A stretch of DNA of 64,000 bases. Source: Mycetocola zhadangensis. Its GTDB lineage: Bacteria; Actinomycetota; Actinomycetes; Actinomycetales; Microbacteriaceae. The position numbers were made by a program, and so were the translations under genes. This document shows positions 1 to 10,406 of the stretch, in pieces (the first letter of the stretch is position 1; each line of letters starts with the position of its first letter). The notes under the pieces were generated by a model, which was given only the letters and a program-made list of their open reading frames with translations, did not search any database and was not told the DNA's origin. The DNA lies in assembly GCF_003668565.1 (NCBI RefSeq), contig NZ_RCWJ01000003.1:124001-188000 (forward strand), written 5' to 3'.

Positions 1-3000
1 TCGGAGGCAGCGACACCACCTGGTCGATCGACCCACCGGACGGCTCCGAAACCGTGCCAGGTGCCGGACTCGATACCGTGCACGCGTTCGGCGACACCGA
101 TGGCGAATTCAACCGGCCGACGAAGTAGCCGCGAATGTCGTCACCGCGCCCATCGAATCCCGACCACGACACCGTCGCCGACCCGCCGACCGCATCGCTC
201 ACGGCCGAGGCCGAACCGGCGCTCGGCGCTCCGAACGGCTTGCCCTGTCCGCTCGCGCTGTTCCAGGTGGTGAGCGCCGGGTACGCATCATTGCGCGCCG
301 ACACCGAGAACTGGACGGTGTTTCCGTTGGCCAGGTTTGTCACTCCGACCGAGCACCGTGAAGCGCTGCAGGCTGGGGTGCCCTGCAGGTTTCCCGGAAC
401 TGTGACGACGTACTCATCGACGGGGCTGCCCTGCCCCGGCCGCGGCACCGCATCCCAGCTCAACATCAGTCCGCCATCAAGCGGCGCAGCCGCCAGGTTG
501 GTCGGCGCCGCAGGAATCACGTCTGACCAGACCGGCTCACCGAAGCGCACCGGATCTGATGCTCCCCTCGCATTACGGGCAGACACAGCCACCCGAACCG
601 AGTTGTCCGACCCGTTACCGCCCGTTGCAACGTCACACGTGGTCGACGCGCAGCTCGTCACTCCGAGCGATGTGCCGTTGCTCACCCGGAACAGTTCGAC
701 GTCGAAGCCGGTGATCGCCGAGTTGTTGGACGCACCGGGCGAGAAGGTGAGGGAGATTCGGCGGTCGGCGAAGCCGGTGACCCGCAGGTTCGACACCGGG
801 TCCGGCCGATCCTGAACCGAGATTCGCACGGTGCCCCAGGTGTACCGCGCCGGGTCGTCCGTGGCGTCAGCCACCTGGTACTGCAGTGACGTGTCGATCG
901 CCGCCGCATCGGCAGCGACGCTCACGGTGAGCCGGGACTTGTCAGCACTCGGCACAACCGTGACACCGGCGGGCAGGTTCCCTCCGTCGAGTCCGCGCAC
1001 AGCGACAACCCTCAACGGTGTTCCGGGAAAGGGGTTCGTCGCGCCGTCGTTAGCGAGCACGTCGATCGGCGTTGTCGTTCCCCGCTGGGCAATGGCCGTG
1101 TCGGTTGCCGGAACGGCGAGAGGCCTCGTTGACGGAACAACACCCAGCTGGATGCGCCCAGCAACACCGTCGTTCACAGCGTCACGCACCCCGACCAGGA
1201 TGCTGGGCGTCGACCCGCGCGCGACGTCCGCTCCCGCGGTCACCATCAGCTGCTGCCCGTTGACCGCGACCGTGAATCCAGCCGGGCGTGGGTCGAGCAC
1301 CCGGTACGACAGTTCGTCCAGGTCGTCGGCGTACGGATAGGTGGTGAGCTTCACCAGGTCGATCGTCTTCTCCTGGCCTGGCTCGAAGTCAATCGATCCG
1401 CCAGCGAACACCGGCGGCTGGTTCTCACGGGACGACACCTCGATCGGCAGCACCAGCGTCGCAACGCGCCCGTTGGGGTCCGTCGCACTCTCACCATCCG
1501 TCACCTCAAACGAGATCGATGCTGGCCCGAAGTACAGGTCAGCGCTCGTGAACCGCAGCGTGGTTGCATCAACCACGAGGTCGGCTCCGTTCGAGTGCGT
1601 CGCGCGCACCTTCGCGGCATCGGTCAACCGCACGCTCTTGTTTCCCGTCGCGACCACGTAGTCGTTGAGCGGAATCGTGACCGTTTCACCGCTCACAACC
1701 GAGATCGGCTGAGCACCTGAGCGCAGCTGCGGCAGCGCGTCGTCGAGCCCCGGCACCCAGATGAAGGCGAGCGCGTTCACGGTGGCGTCGTCGGGGTTGC
1801 TCACCTGGAACGGGATGATCTGCGATCGGGCGTCGAGCCGCACCTGCACGCGCTTCGACTTGGTCACCGAGGCGCCGTCGCCGAATCCGGCCGGAATCGA
1901 CACGTCAAGTTCCGAGGCCGGCCCATCTGCCCAGAACACACTCCGCAGAACGTTCACGTCGATCGTTGACCGATCGGCGATGTCATCGATGGTGAGAACG
2001 ATGTCGGATGCCACGGGGCGGGCAAGTGGGGCATCGTTACGAACAACGACGGTCAGGAAGGTACTCGACGTGTTTCCGTATTTGTTCTCGATTTCGTAGA
2101 TGAAACCGTACCGGCCCTCACCCCTTGGAACTGTGACCCGGATGACATCGTCATCGATGTCGGCGGTTGCGCCCTCACCGGTCGGCTCGACCGAGGTGAT
2201 GGCGAGCGTTCCTCCATCGGGATCGGAGTCGTTCGCGAGCACACGCACGGCGACGGTCGACGACGGTCGAGTGATCACTTCGTCAGGAGTGGCGACCGGA
2301 ACGCGTGAGCCGTCGAGTTTGGCGCTGATGCCGATGCGCACGAGCCCCGTTGCCTGCTTACCGAGCGCGTCGACAACCGTGTACTCGAAACTGTCCGTCC
2401 CTGTCGAGTACGCGCCAGCCTCGTAGTCAAACCAGTCGGTGCCAGCACCGGTCACCGCACCCTTGTTCGGGTTCGAGCTCTGGCCGATCAGCTGCACCGA
2501 GTCGCCGTCGGGGTCGATGCCGCCCAGCGGAATCGTGATGCGCACCCGTTCTCCGCTCAGCACCCGGGAGGTGACGGTTTTGGGTACCGGAGCGGCGTTC
2601 GATGCGGTGTCGACCTCTCGAACGTTGAAGACCACCTGCGCGTCAGACCACTGTCCGTCTGGCGCCAAGGCCCGATAGCTCGCCGTGAAGTTGCCCGGCT
2701 TGTCCGGCGCCAGGTAGCGCAGCATCTTCCCAGCGGTGAAGAGCAGGCCGCCGCCGTCCGGCAGGTTGCCTGCCAGCTCGGGCGCGAGCGTCAGCGGATC
2801 CCCGTCAGGGTGGGTGTCATTGGCGAGCACCGGAACGTCGATGGCATCCCCAACCCGCACCGAGACGGAGTCGGGGAAGGCGACGGGAGGCTGGCGTTTG
2901 GCCGGGTTGGGGATTTGGACAACCGTGACGGTTCCCTCGGCGTCGGCGACACCGTTTGAGACGCGGTAATTGAACGAAACCGGACCGTCAAGCGGATTCG

Positions 3001-5182
3001 TCAGGGTGATGCGCAGCATCCGTTGCTCAAGAATTTCAGCACGGATGCCTGACAGCGGTGGGATGTTCGAGACACCCGTGACGACGAGCACTCCGCCGGC
3101 CGGGTCGAAGTCACCGGCGAGCACATCGACGGTGTCGCTCGACTGCTCGCGGATGAAGACCGTGTGCGGAACGGTGACCGGTTTCGCGCCGGCGTCCGCC
3201 GGGGCGATCACCTGGATGCGCACGAAGCCGGTCTGGGTCAGGGTGCCGTCGGTGATCGAGAAGTCGATGTAGTGGTCACGCACCTCGGTGCTCGAGAACC
3301 GGAAGGTGCCGCCGTCGTAGTCGGGGGTGATGGTCGCGCCGGCCTTGGCAGGCACATTGGCGAGCCGCAGTGGTCCTGTTCCACCGCGGACGTGGGCGAG
3401 CGGAGCGACCTCAACCTCGAGTCCCGCCTCAACGGTGAGGCCGAAGGCTTCGGTGACGATCGGAACGGCTCCCGGCGGTGACACGGTGACCGCGAAAATG
3501 CCTGTGCCCTCCGCCGACCCGTCTGAGACGGTGAGGCCGATCTCCTTGAGCTCGCCGCCCGCACCGGCATCGGTGTAGATGACTGTGCCGTCCGGGGTGT
3601 GCTGCACAAGATCCGGCGCGGCGACGGCGGCCTGGGTGAGGTAGAACGGGTCGCCGTCAGGGTCGACCCAGTCGCCGAGAACGGCCTGCGAGAGCCTGGC
3701 GCCGCTGGCCACGGACCCCTTGGTTGTGCGCGCCTGGGCGGGAGGCCCGTTGTCGCTCGGCTGGCGCACCGTGAGGGTCACCGTCGCGGACGCCGTTGCG
3801 CCCCGGCCGTCGGTGATCGTGTAGTCGAAGCTGTGCACCCCAGTCGCCATTGCCTCGAGGGTGACCTGCAACTGCTGGTTGTTGTTCACGGCCTCGACCC
3901 GGCCGGCGCTGTCTGACAGCGGCGTGAACGAGCTGATCATGAGCACGTCACCGTTGGGGTCGAAGTCGTTCAGCAGCACGGGGAGCGGTGCTGTGCGCCC
4001 AGGGCGCGCGCCGAACTCGTCAGAGATCGCCGTCGGCGGCTGCTGGGCCTCGTCGTACTCGGGAGGAGTGTCTTCGTTGTTGTCCTCAACCTCTTCCTCA
4101 TCGTCGTCGAGGGCGACGAGGTCGTCCCAGTTGTTGATCATGCGGTTGCCAGACTGCACGGCCCACGCTGCACCACCGGCGACATCGTTGAGCACCACGT
4201 GGTCGCCGTTCGACCGGAAGACGAGGTCAGCGGCGCCGGCGAGCCCTTCCAGCTCAGACAGCGTGGGTTCACCGTCGCACTCAGTGAACACCGATCCGTT
4301 CGACCACGCCCCGAACGCGCAATCCCCCACACTGGCGGGCCTGCTGGCCGCTCCTGTGGCGTCCTCGGTCAGAAACGACGCGTCCCCTCCCCCGTTCGGC
4401 ACGGCCACGAGCCCGTTGTCGACACCGACAAGGGCACGATCACCTGACAGCGACGGCAGCTGCAGCCGAGCGCCGTCGGCCTCGGGCAGCGGCACCGACC
4501 GACCAGCGAAGCGCACGATGGACTCGGCCTCGTCGAGGAGGACAAAGTCCGATCCGACCGAACTGAGCTGGACCCCACCGGTGGGCTCCGGCACCTCGGT
4601 GGTGTCTGTCACGGTCTCCGAAGTTGCCGGAACGCGATAGACGCTGCTCGTCTCGGGTGAGAACACGAAAAGGTCACCGTCCGTGTTGACGGAGGCGACA
4701 GCATCCGCCCCCAAAGACAGGTCAGGGTCAGCCTCGGCATCGAAGGTGGGAAGGTCGGCGAGCGGAACAAACCAGACATCACCGCCGGTCTCGATCACCA
4801 CGCGGCCGCCGCCGAGGGCAACGGTTCCTGTTCCTGGTGGGAGCGGAACGCTGTCTGTCACCGTCGACGTCGACGGGTCGATGATGTCGAGCGCGCTGCG
4901 GGCGTTGTCGACGAGCAGCACGGTTTCACCAGACTGCAGAACGTCGATCTGTGCCGACGCGCTTCGGACCGCTGTATTCAGTTCAAAAACCTGGGTGTTG
5001 GCGCGGCCGATGGCCTGGCGTGCCTCGTTGACCACCCAGACGGCACCGTCGCCGAGGTCGAGCCGCTGGGCGCGGTACCCGTTCGAGACCACCGCGACGG
5101 TTGCGATGACGGCGCAGATCACCGTGCCGCTTGTCACAGTCGCGAGGGCTGATCGATGCGCGCGCAACCACGAACGAATCAT
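1..5182 (-). CDS. Giant Ig-like/FN3-repeat surface protein, 3' end outside window
   Basis: Open for 1727 codons from an ATG at 5182 to the left edge of the window, so the C-terminus is missing. The ATG overlaps the kinase stop (TGATG), which implies translational coupling. The N-terminus has an arginine-containing cytosolic stretch and one membrane helix (about residues 12-33), then a beta-rich, propeller-like region of about 330 residues and an acidic linker (about 340-355). After that come many tandem Ig/cadherin-like modules of about 90 residues, recognisable by recurring D-P-D/N-G-D motifs (Big_9-like), and at least two FN3-like modules near the left edge. It is probably a membrane-anchored extracellular protein. 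Similar giants stand beside FHA and Ser/Thr kinase genes in many actinobacteria, often with MoxR ATPase and transglutaminase genes that may lie just beyond the edge. Function is unknown. Confidence 0.88.
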   Translation of the reverse strand, partial: MIRSWLRAHRSALATVTSGTVICAVIATVAVVSNGYRAQRLDLGDGAVWVVNEARQAIGRANTQVFELNTAVRSASAQIDVLQSGETVLLVDNARSALDIIDPSTSTVTDSVPLPPGTGTVALGGGRVVIETGGDVWFVPLADLPTFDAEADPDLSLGADAVASVNTDGDLFVFSPETSSVYRVPATSETVTDTTEVPEPTGGVQLSSVGSDFVLLDEAESIVRFAGRSVPLPEADGARLQLPSLSGDRALVGVDNGLVAVPNGGGDASFLTEDATGAASRPASVGDCAFGAWSNGSVFTECDGEPTLSELEGLAGAADLVFRSNGDHVVLNDVAGGAAWAVQSGNRMINNWDDLVALDDDEEEVEDNNEDTPPEYDEAQQPPTAISDEFGARPGRTAPLPVLLNDFDPNGDVLMISSFTPLSDSAGRVEAVNNNQQLQVTLEAMATGVHSFDYTITDGRGATASATVTLTVRQPSDNGPPAQARTTKGSVASGARLSQAVLGDWVDPDGDPFYLTQAAVAAPDLVQHTPDGTVIYTDAGAGGELKEIGLTVSDGSAEGTGIFAVTVSPPGAVPIVTEAFGLTVEAGLEVEVAPLAHVRGGTGPLRLANVPAKAGATITPDYDGGTFRFSSTEVRDHYIDFSITDGTLTQTGFVRIQVIAPADAGAKPVTVPHTVFIREQSSDTVDVLAGDFDPAGGVLVVTGVSNIPPLSGIRAEILEQRMLRITLTNPLDGPVSFNYRVSNGVADAEGTVTVVQIPNPAKRQPPVAFPDSVSVRVGDAIDVPVLANDTHPDGDPLTLAPELAGNLPDGGGLLFTAGKMLRYLAPDKPGNFTASYRALAPDGQWSDAQVVFNVREVDTASNAAPVPKTVTSRVLSGERVRITIPLGGIDPDGDSVQLIGQSSNPNKGAVTGAGTDWFDYEAGAYSTGTDSFEYTVVDALGKQATGLVRIGISAKLDGSRVPVATPDEVITRPSSTVAVRVLANDSDPDGGTLAITSVEPTGEGATADIDDDVIRVTVPRGEGRYGFIYEIENKYGNTSSTFLTVVVRNDAPLARPVASDIVLTIDDIADRSTIDVNVLRSVFWADGPASELDVSIPAGFGDGASVTKSKRVQVRLDARSQIIPFQVSNPDDATVNALAFIWVPGLDDALPQLRSGAQPISVVSGETVTIPLNDYVVATGNKSVRLTDAAKVRATHSNGADLVVDATTLRFTSADLYFGPASISFEVTDGESATDPNGRVATLVLPIEVSSRENQPPVFAGGSIDFEPGQEKTIDLVKLTTYPYADDLDELSYRVLDPRPAGFTVAVNGQQLMVTAGADVARGSTPSILVGVRDAVNDGVAGRIQLGVVPSTRPLAVPATDTAIAQRGTTTPIDVLANDGATNPFPGTPLRVVAVRGLDGGNLPAGVTVVPSADKSRLTVSVAADAAAIDTSLQYQVADATDDPARYTWGTVRISVQDRPDPVSNLRVTGFADRRISLTFSPGASNNSAITGFDVELFRVSNGTSLGVTSCASTTCDVATGGNGSDNSVRVAVSARNARGASDPVRFGEPVWSDVIPAAPTNLAAAPLDGGLMLSWDAVPRPGQGSPVDEYVVTVPGNLQGTPACSASRCSVGVTNLANGNTVQFSVSARNDAYPALTTWNSASGQGKPFGAPSAGSASAVSDAVGGSATVSWSGFDGRGDDIRGYFVGRLNSPSVSPNACTVSSPAPGTVSEPSGGSIDQVVSLPP

Positions 5183-6609
5183 CAGCCGGTCCCGGCAGGA
5201 ACGTCAACACATTTTTCGCTGCTCGCGGGGCCGAGGGTGCCATCGCGTGTGACCCGGACGGTGACGCAGACGCGGTCACCCGGGTCGGCATCGATGGTGA
5301 ACTCTGTCGATTTTTGAACGGATGCTGCGCCATCTGCTGTGCGGATGGCGTACGAATCCGTCGCGGCGATGCCCGGATCTGCCCAGCTGAACACCACTTC
5401 GGAGTTCCGAAGCTCGGCTGACACGTTTGCGACAGCGGGGATGCCGTCTGACGAGGAGATCCGGACCAGGACGAACACCGTTGTCACGGCGAGCAGCACA
5501 ACGAGGACGCTGCACACCACGATGGCCGCGACGAAAGCGCGACCGCGTTCGATCGGCTGGCGCAGGCCGGAGCTGCGGTCGCCGCGGGAACCGGAATCCT
5601 GGGCTGCCGTACGGGTGGCGCCTGGGTCGGAGAACGAGTCGACAGCTGTGCGGCGGCGCCGTTTGCCCGGGTCGACAGTGCGGATGGCCTGGACGCGGGT
5701 TCGATCTCCTGAATCAGTGACCGGTGCCTGCACCCAGGCAGAGACGGCCACGTCTGGCTGCGTTTGTGCGAACCCGAGTTCGGCCTCGACGGCCTGCAGT
5801 TCGCGGATGAGCTCCATGGCTGACTGCTGCCGCTGCGCTGGCTGGCGCGACATGCTGCGGATCAGCACACGTTCGAGCCGCTCGGGCACGTCGGCCCGGC
5901 CGATCGGCGTTGGCTTGCCGCGGCTGGCCCGGGAGATCAGGGCGGCCGATGAGTTGTCGGCGTGCGTGCTCTCGAACGGTGCACGGCCGGCGAGGAGCGA
6001 GTAAATCGTCGCGCCGAGTGAGAACACCTCGCTGGCCAGTGTGCCGTTGGTCTCGCTGTGCAGCACCTCGGGAGCCGACCACGGTATGGACATGCCGACG
6101 GTGTCGTCATGCACCGATTCGCCGAGGGTGCCCGCGATACCGAAGTCACTGAGCACGGGGTTGCCGTAGGCGGTCATCAGGATGTTCGCCGGCTTGATGT
6201 CGCGGTGCAGCACACCTGCCTCGTGTGCGGTTTCAACGGCGCTGGCGATCTTGATGCCGACCCGGAGCGCTTCGGACACCGACAGCGGCACGTCGCGGTA
6301 GGTTTCGCCGATCGTCGCCGAGCACAGTTCCATCACGAGGAACGGCCGGCCGTCCGCCGCGACACCGGACTGGTACACCGTGAGGATGGCTGGGTGCGCA
6401 CTGAGCTGCGCCATCAGGTCGGCCTCGGCCTGGAACATCCGCCGCACTTCGACGTTGACGTATTCGCTCAGCATCACCTTCACGGCGACCTGACGGCGCG
6501 GGCTGTCCTGCTCGTAGAGGAAGACGTCGGCGAACCCGCCTGAGCCGAGGATGCGCACAAAGGAGAACCCGGGAAGAGCGGGCGGTTGGGACGGTAAGCG
6601 TCGTGCCAC
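5182..6609 (-). CDS. Transmembrane Ser/Thr protein kinase (PknB-like)
   Basis: 475 residues. The kinase domain spans about residues 13-275 with all catalytic elements: glycine loop GSGGFADV (22-29), VAVK lysine (44), HRDIKPAN (Asp137) and DFG (155-157). A basic linker (RKRRRR-like, about 315) precedes a single transmembrane helix (about 358-384). The roughly 90-residue extracellular tail looks like an FN3 module instead of the PASTA repeats of PknB, so it is unlikely to sense muropeptides in the PknB way. It sits between the FHA gene and the giant Ig-like protein in one minus-strand operon. FHA domains read phosphothreonine, so signalling from kinase to FHA partner is a natural inference. Confidence 0.93.
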   Translation of the reverse strand: MARRLPSQPPALPGFSFVRILGSGGFADVFLYEQDSPRRQVAVKVMLSEYVNVEVRRMFQAEADLMAQLSAHPAILTVYQSGVAADGRPFLVMELCSATIGETYRDVPLSVSEALRVGIKIASAVETAHEAGVLHRDIKPANILMTAYGNPVLSDFGIAGTLGESVHDDTVGMSIPWSAPEVLHSETNGTLASEVFSLGATIYSLLAGRAPFESTHADNSSAALISRASRGKPTPIGRADVPERLERVLIRSMSRQPAQRQQSAMELIRELQAVEAELGFAQTQPDVAVSAWVQAPVTDSGDRTRVQAIRTVDPGKRRRRTAVDSFSDPGATRTAAQDSGSRGDRSSGLRQPIERGRAFVAAIVVCSVLVVLLAVTTVFVLVRISSSDGIPAVANVSAELRNSEVVFSWADPGIAATDSYAIRTADGAASVQKSTEFTIDADPGDRVCVTVRVTRDGTLGPASSEKCVDVPAGTG

Positions 6610-6721
6610 GGGTTCCTCCCTTCTAATGGAATGCGCGTCGAGAGGACGAATCGCGAGCGCGAAGGAACTGCGTAACTATGCCCCCCGGCTTTTCTTCCAT
6701 TCTAGGGAAATTTGAAAACTT
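6610..6721 (-). other. Intergenic gap between FHA gene and kinase gene
   Basis: 112 bp with a GGAGGAACCC Shine-Dalgarno just before the kinase ATG. I see no clear terminator hairpin, so read-through from the FHA gene is likely. Confidence 0.4.
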
Positions 6722-7942
6722 CTATACCCCCGGCCAGGGGGGCAGAATCTCGATGACGTTGCCGTCTCCGATGTCGATGAATGTGCCAGGAATGACGACG
6801 ACACTTTCGCCGGCGCGGAGCCGCTGCCAGTGGCTCTGCGGCGCGATTACCGAGGTGCCGTTCGTCGATTTGAGGTCGGTGGCGACGATCGAGTCACCGA
6901 TCTGCTTGATCTCCAGGTGGGTGGCCGACACCGACTTCGTCGCCGAAACGACCGGAACGAGCCGCGACGGGTCCGGCAGCGGAATGCGCGGCTGGCGCGG
7001 GTTGCGTCCGAAGTAGTGCACGGCGTCGAGCGGGTAGGCCTGGCCTCCGTTGATCCGGAACCCGTAGAGCAGGGTCTTCGGGTCGTTCGGCACCATCGGT
7101 GCCTCGCGCAGCACTGTTTCGTCTTCGATCGGCGGTGCGATGTCGCGGCGAAGCACGGTCTCGCCGTCGTGCCGCATCATCGGGTCGTCCTGCGCTTTCA
7201 CCCGCTGCACAGGCGGCCGGATGATGGTCTCGGTTTCTGCGGGAGCAAAGCGCGGGCCGTCGGCCGGCCTGTGGGTAAGCGAGGGGCCGGCTGGCGGTGT
7301 GACCGGAGGTGCCGGAACGCTGGCCACGGCGGCAGCGATCGAGACGTCGGCTGGCGGCACGGGTGATGCGGTGGGCAGAACGTTATCCGGGAGAACGGAG
7401 GTCGAATTCGACACGGATGCCGTGGCATCCGTCGATAGGGACGTTGCGGAGAGCCAGTCGATCCGGTTGGCGACGATGACACCGGAGCCGAGCGGGAAGG
7501 AGACGCCGCCGGACGATGCTCCAGGGTTGCCGGTGAGACCGCCTGCGGCGAGCGCCGAGACGCTCGGGATGCTGTCGCGCAGCCAGGGCGAATCCGTGGG
7601 GACGACGCGGCGCCATCCGGCGGGCGTGCAGACGTCGAGCACGGCGTCGCCGTGAACGAGGACGTTCACTGTCGTGTCTTCTGCGCTCTCGTCGGTGCGT
7701 TCGACAGCGACAAAGGCGGACGGCTGGCCCGCCGAGGTGTTCGGCACAGCGGAGAGGATCTCGTCGAAGCTCGCTGAACCGCCGTGGACGAGCGCCCACA
7801 GGTTCTCGACGACGGTGGGCTCTGATGGTGTTCGAATCGCAACGAGTATCGAATCGCCGACGATGTAGATCCAGGGTGTGCCCTGGTTCGTCATCGCGTA
7901 GCGGTAATGTGCCGGTGTTCGTACTCGCTGAGTCGTCGTCAC
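6722..7942 (-). CDS. FHA-domain protein
   Basis: 406 residues. The C-terminal FHA domain (about 309-398) shows the phosphothreonine-binding signature: GRN (312-314), SATH (about 339-342) and STNGT (about 359-363). The N-terminal 150 residues resemble the PP2C-neighbour fold often fused to FHA domains in actinobacteria. A proline/valine/alanine-rich low-complexity linker (about 195-270) contains threonines that could be kinase targets. First gene of the minus-strand operon FHA, kinase, giant Ig-like protein. Probably a cytosolic adaptor for the neighbouring kinase; the binding partner is unknown. Confidence 0.9.
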   Translation of the reverse strand: MTTTQRVRTPAHYRYAMTNQGTPWIYIVGDSILVAIRTPSEPTVVENLWALVHGGSASFDEILSAVPNTSAGQPSAFVAVERTDESAEDTTVNVLVHGDAVLDVCTPAGWRRVVPTDSPWLRDSIPSVSALAAGGLTGNPGASSGGVSFPLGSGVIVANRIDWLSATSLSTDATASVSNSTSVLPDNVLPTASPVPPADVSIAAAVASVPAPPVTPPAGPSLTHRPADGPRFAPAETETIIRPPVQRVKAQDDPMMRHDGETVLRRDIAPPIEDETVLREAPMVPNDPKTLLYGFRINGGQAYPLDAVHYFGRNPRQPRIPLPDPSRLVPVVSATKSVSATHLEIKQIGDSIVATDLKSTNGTSVIAPQSHWQRLRAGESVVVIPGTFIDIGDGNVIEILPPWPGV

Positions 7943-8137
7943 GTTCGTCCCTCAATACACTGTCGATCCGCACAAGCCGGGTGCACCCCACAACCCTCGG
8001 AGCACGCCTGTCGCTCCATTCTGCCCCTATGCCGGTGAATTCGGCTATTCCTCGGTTTCACAAACGGCTCGGGCGCTGGGTGTCCGGGCGTTCCCTCGCG
8101 CCTCTCGGGTGTCTGTGCCCTGACCTAAACTGGACGA
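7943..8137. other. Divergent promoter region FHA operon / xth
   Basis: 195 bp between the two divergent genes. On the plus strand TAAACT (8126-8131) ends 6 nt before the xth ATG, which fits a -10 box of a leaderless transcript. No operator is obvious. Confidence 0.45.
8126..8131 (+). promoter_or_regulatory. -10 box TAAACT for leaderless xth
   Basis: TAAACT is followed by GGACGA and then the ATG at 8138, so transcription would begin at or next to the start codon. No convincing -35 element is visible. Confidence 0.45.
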
Positions 8138-8989
8138 ATGGCTTCTTCCTCTCCCGTTCGTATTGCCTCGGTCAACGTCAACGGAGTGCGTGCCGCGTTC
8201 CGCAAGGGCATGGGCGACTGGCTCGACGCCTCGAACATCGACATTCTGGCGATGCAGGAGGTTCGTGCTGCGACGAGCGATCTCGAGAACCTGCTCGGGC
8301 CGGAATGGGACATCCTGCACGACCCCGCAACTGCGAAGGGCCGAGCCGGTGTCGCGATTGCCAGCCGCGCTCAAGCGCACATCCACCGGGTTGAGTTCGG
8401 TGCGGAGGACTTCGACAGCGCTGGACGCTGGCTCGAGGCTGACTACGAGGTCGGTGGCTCGATCATCACCGTGGTCTCCACCTATGTGCACTCGGGTGAA
8501 GACAACACCCCGAAGCAGGTGGAGAAGTACAAGTTCCTCGACGCCATGAGCGCTCGGCTGCCCGAACTCGCCGCTCACTCCACCTACGCGGTTGTGCTCG
8601 GCGACCTCAACGTCGGGCACCGCGAGCTCGACATCAAGAACTGGAAGGGCAACCGCAAGAACGCCGGGTTCCTGCCGCAGGAGCGGGCATACTTCGACAG
8701 GTTCTTCGGTCCGCGCGGCGAAGAGATCGAGTGCGTCGACGGCACCACAGGTGTCGGCCTCGGCTGGGTCGACATCGGCCGCACCTGGGCCGGTGAGGTG
8801 GAAGGACCGTACACCTGGTGGTCGCAGCGCGGTCGCGCTTTCGACACCGACACCGGGTGGCGCCTCGACTACCACGTGACGACACCCGAGCTTGCCGCGA
8901 CGGTGAAGGACTACCGCATCGATAGGGCCGCGACCCACGCCGAGCGCTGGAGCGACCACGCGCCCGTCGTCGTGGACTACGCGATCTGA
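8138..8989 (+). CDS. xth: Exodeoxyribonuclease III
   Basis: 283 residues, full length for the ExoIII/AP-endonuclease family. Visible signatures are the N-terminal IASVNVNGVRAA strand, the metal-binding Glu in MQEVR (about 42-46), LGDLNVGH (catalytic Asp/Asn) and the C-terminal SDHAPVVVDY with the catalytic His. It would incise abasic sites and degrade double-stranded DNA 3'-5' in base-excision repair. The start was chosen from the conserved N-terminus and the -10 box 6 nt upstream. It may be co-transcribed with trpS 119 bp downstream. Confidence 0.95.
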   Translation: MASSSPVRIASVNVNGVRAAFRKGMGDWLDASNIDILAMQEVRAATSDLENLLGPEWDILHDPATAKGRAGVAIASRAQAHIHRVEFGAEDFDSAGRWLEADYEVGGSIITVVSTYVHSGEDNTPKQVEKYKFLDAMSARLPELAAHSTYAVVLGDLNVGHRELDIKNWKGNRKNAGFLPQERAYFDRFFGPRGEEIECVDGTTGVGLGWVDIGRTWAGEVEGPYTWWSQRGRAFDTDTGWRLDYHVTTPELAATVKDYRIDRAATHAERWSDHAPVVVDYAI

Positions 8990-9024
8990 CCTCGTCGACC
9001 GACGTGACCAACCGGATATCGTGA

Positions 9025-10113
<1,089 letters not shown>

Positions 10114-10209
10114 CGGCGGTGCTCGGGCGGCCGGTTCGTGACCTGCCACGCGGAACTACGATGAAAGTTCCATTCGCCGTCGGATAGGTAGCGCATCGAG
10201 GAGCTGGTT

Positions 10210-10326
10210 GTGAGAATCACCAAGCGGGGTATCGCGAGCATGGTGACCTCGGCCATGGGCATTCTTGGGATTTTCCTGCTGGCGGCGGCGCGACGAAGAC
10301 GTCTCGTCAGGCGATTCACCGCCTGA
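10210..10326 (+). CDS. Putative 38-residue single-pass membrane protein
   Basis: GTG start at 10210 preceded by GAGGAG with 6-nt spacing. The product begins with a basic VRITKRG, has one hydrophobic helix (about residues 8-27) and ends in a strongly basic RRRRLVRRFTA tail. The geometry of positive ends around a single helix and the good Shine-Dalgarno argue for a real small protein. No homologue is recognised; expression is not shown. Confidence 0.4.
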   Translation: MRITKRGIASMVTSAMGILGIFLLAAARRRRLVRRFTA

Positions 10327-10394
10327 GCCCATTGGCTCACAACGGGCGTCGGCTGAATTTGCGCACGCATCGGTGGTGCGCCGGACCTCGCCGG

Positions 10395-10400
10395 TAGGCT
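10395..10400 (+). promoter_or_regulatory. -10 box TAGGCT for leaderless GNAT gene
   Basis: TAGGCT ends 6 nt before the ATG at 10407. The GAGGAA in between abuts the ATG too closely to act as a Shine-Dalgarno, so a leaderless transcript is the better reading. Confidence 0.4.
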
Positions 10401-10406
10401 GAGGAA

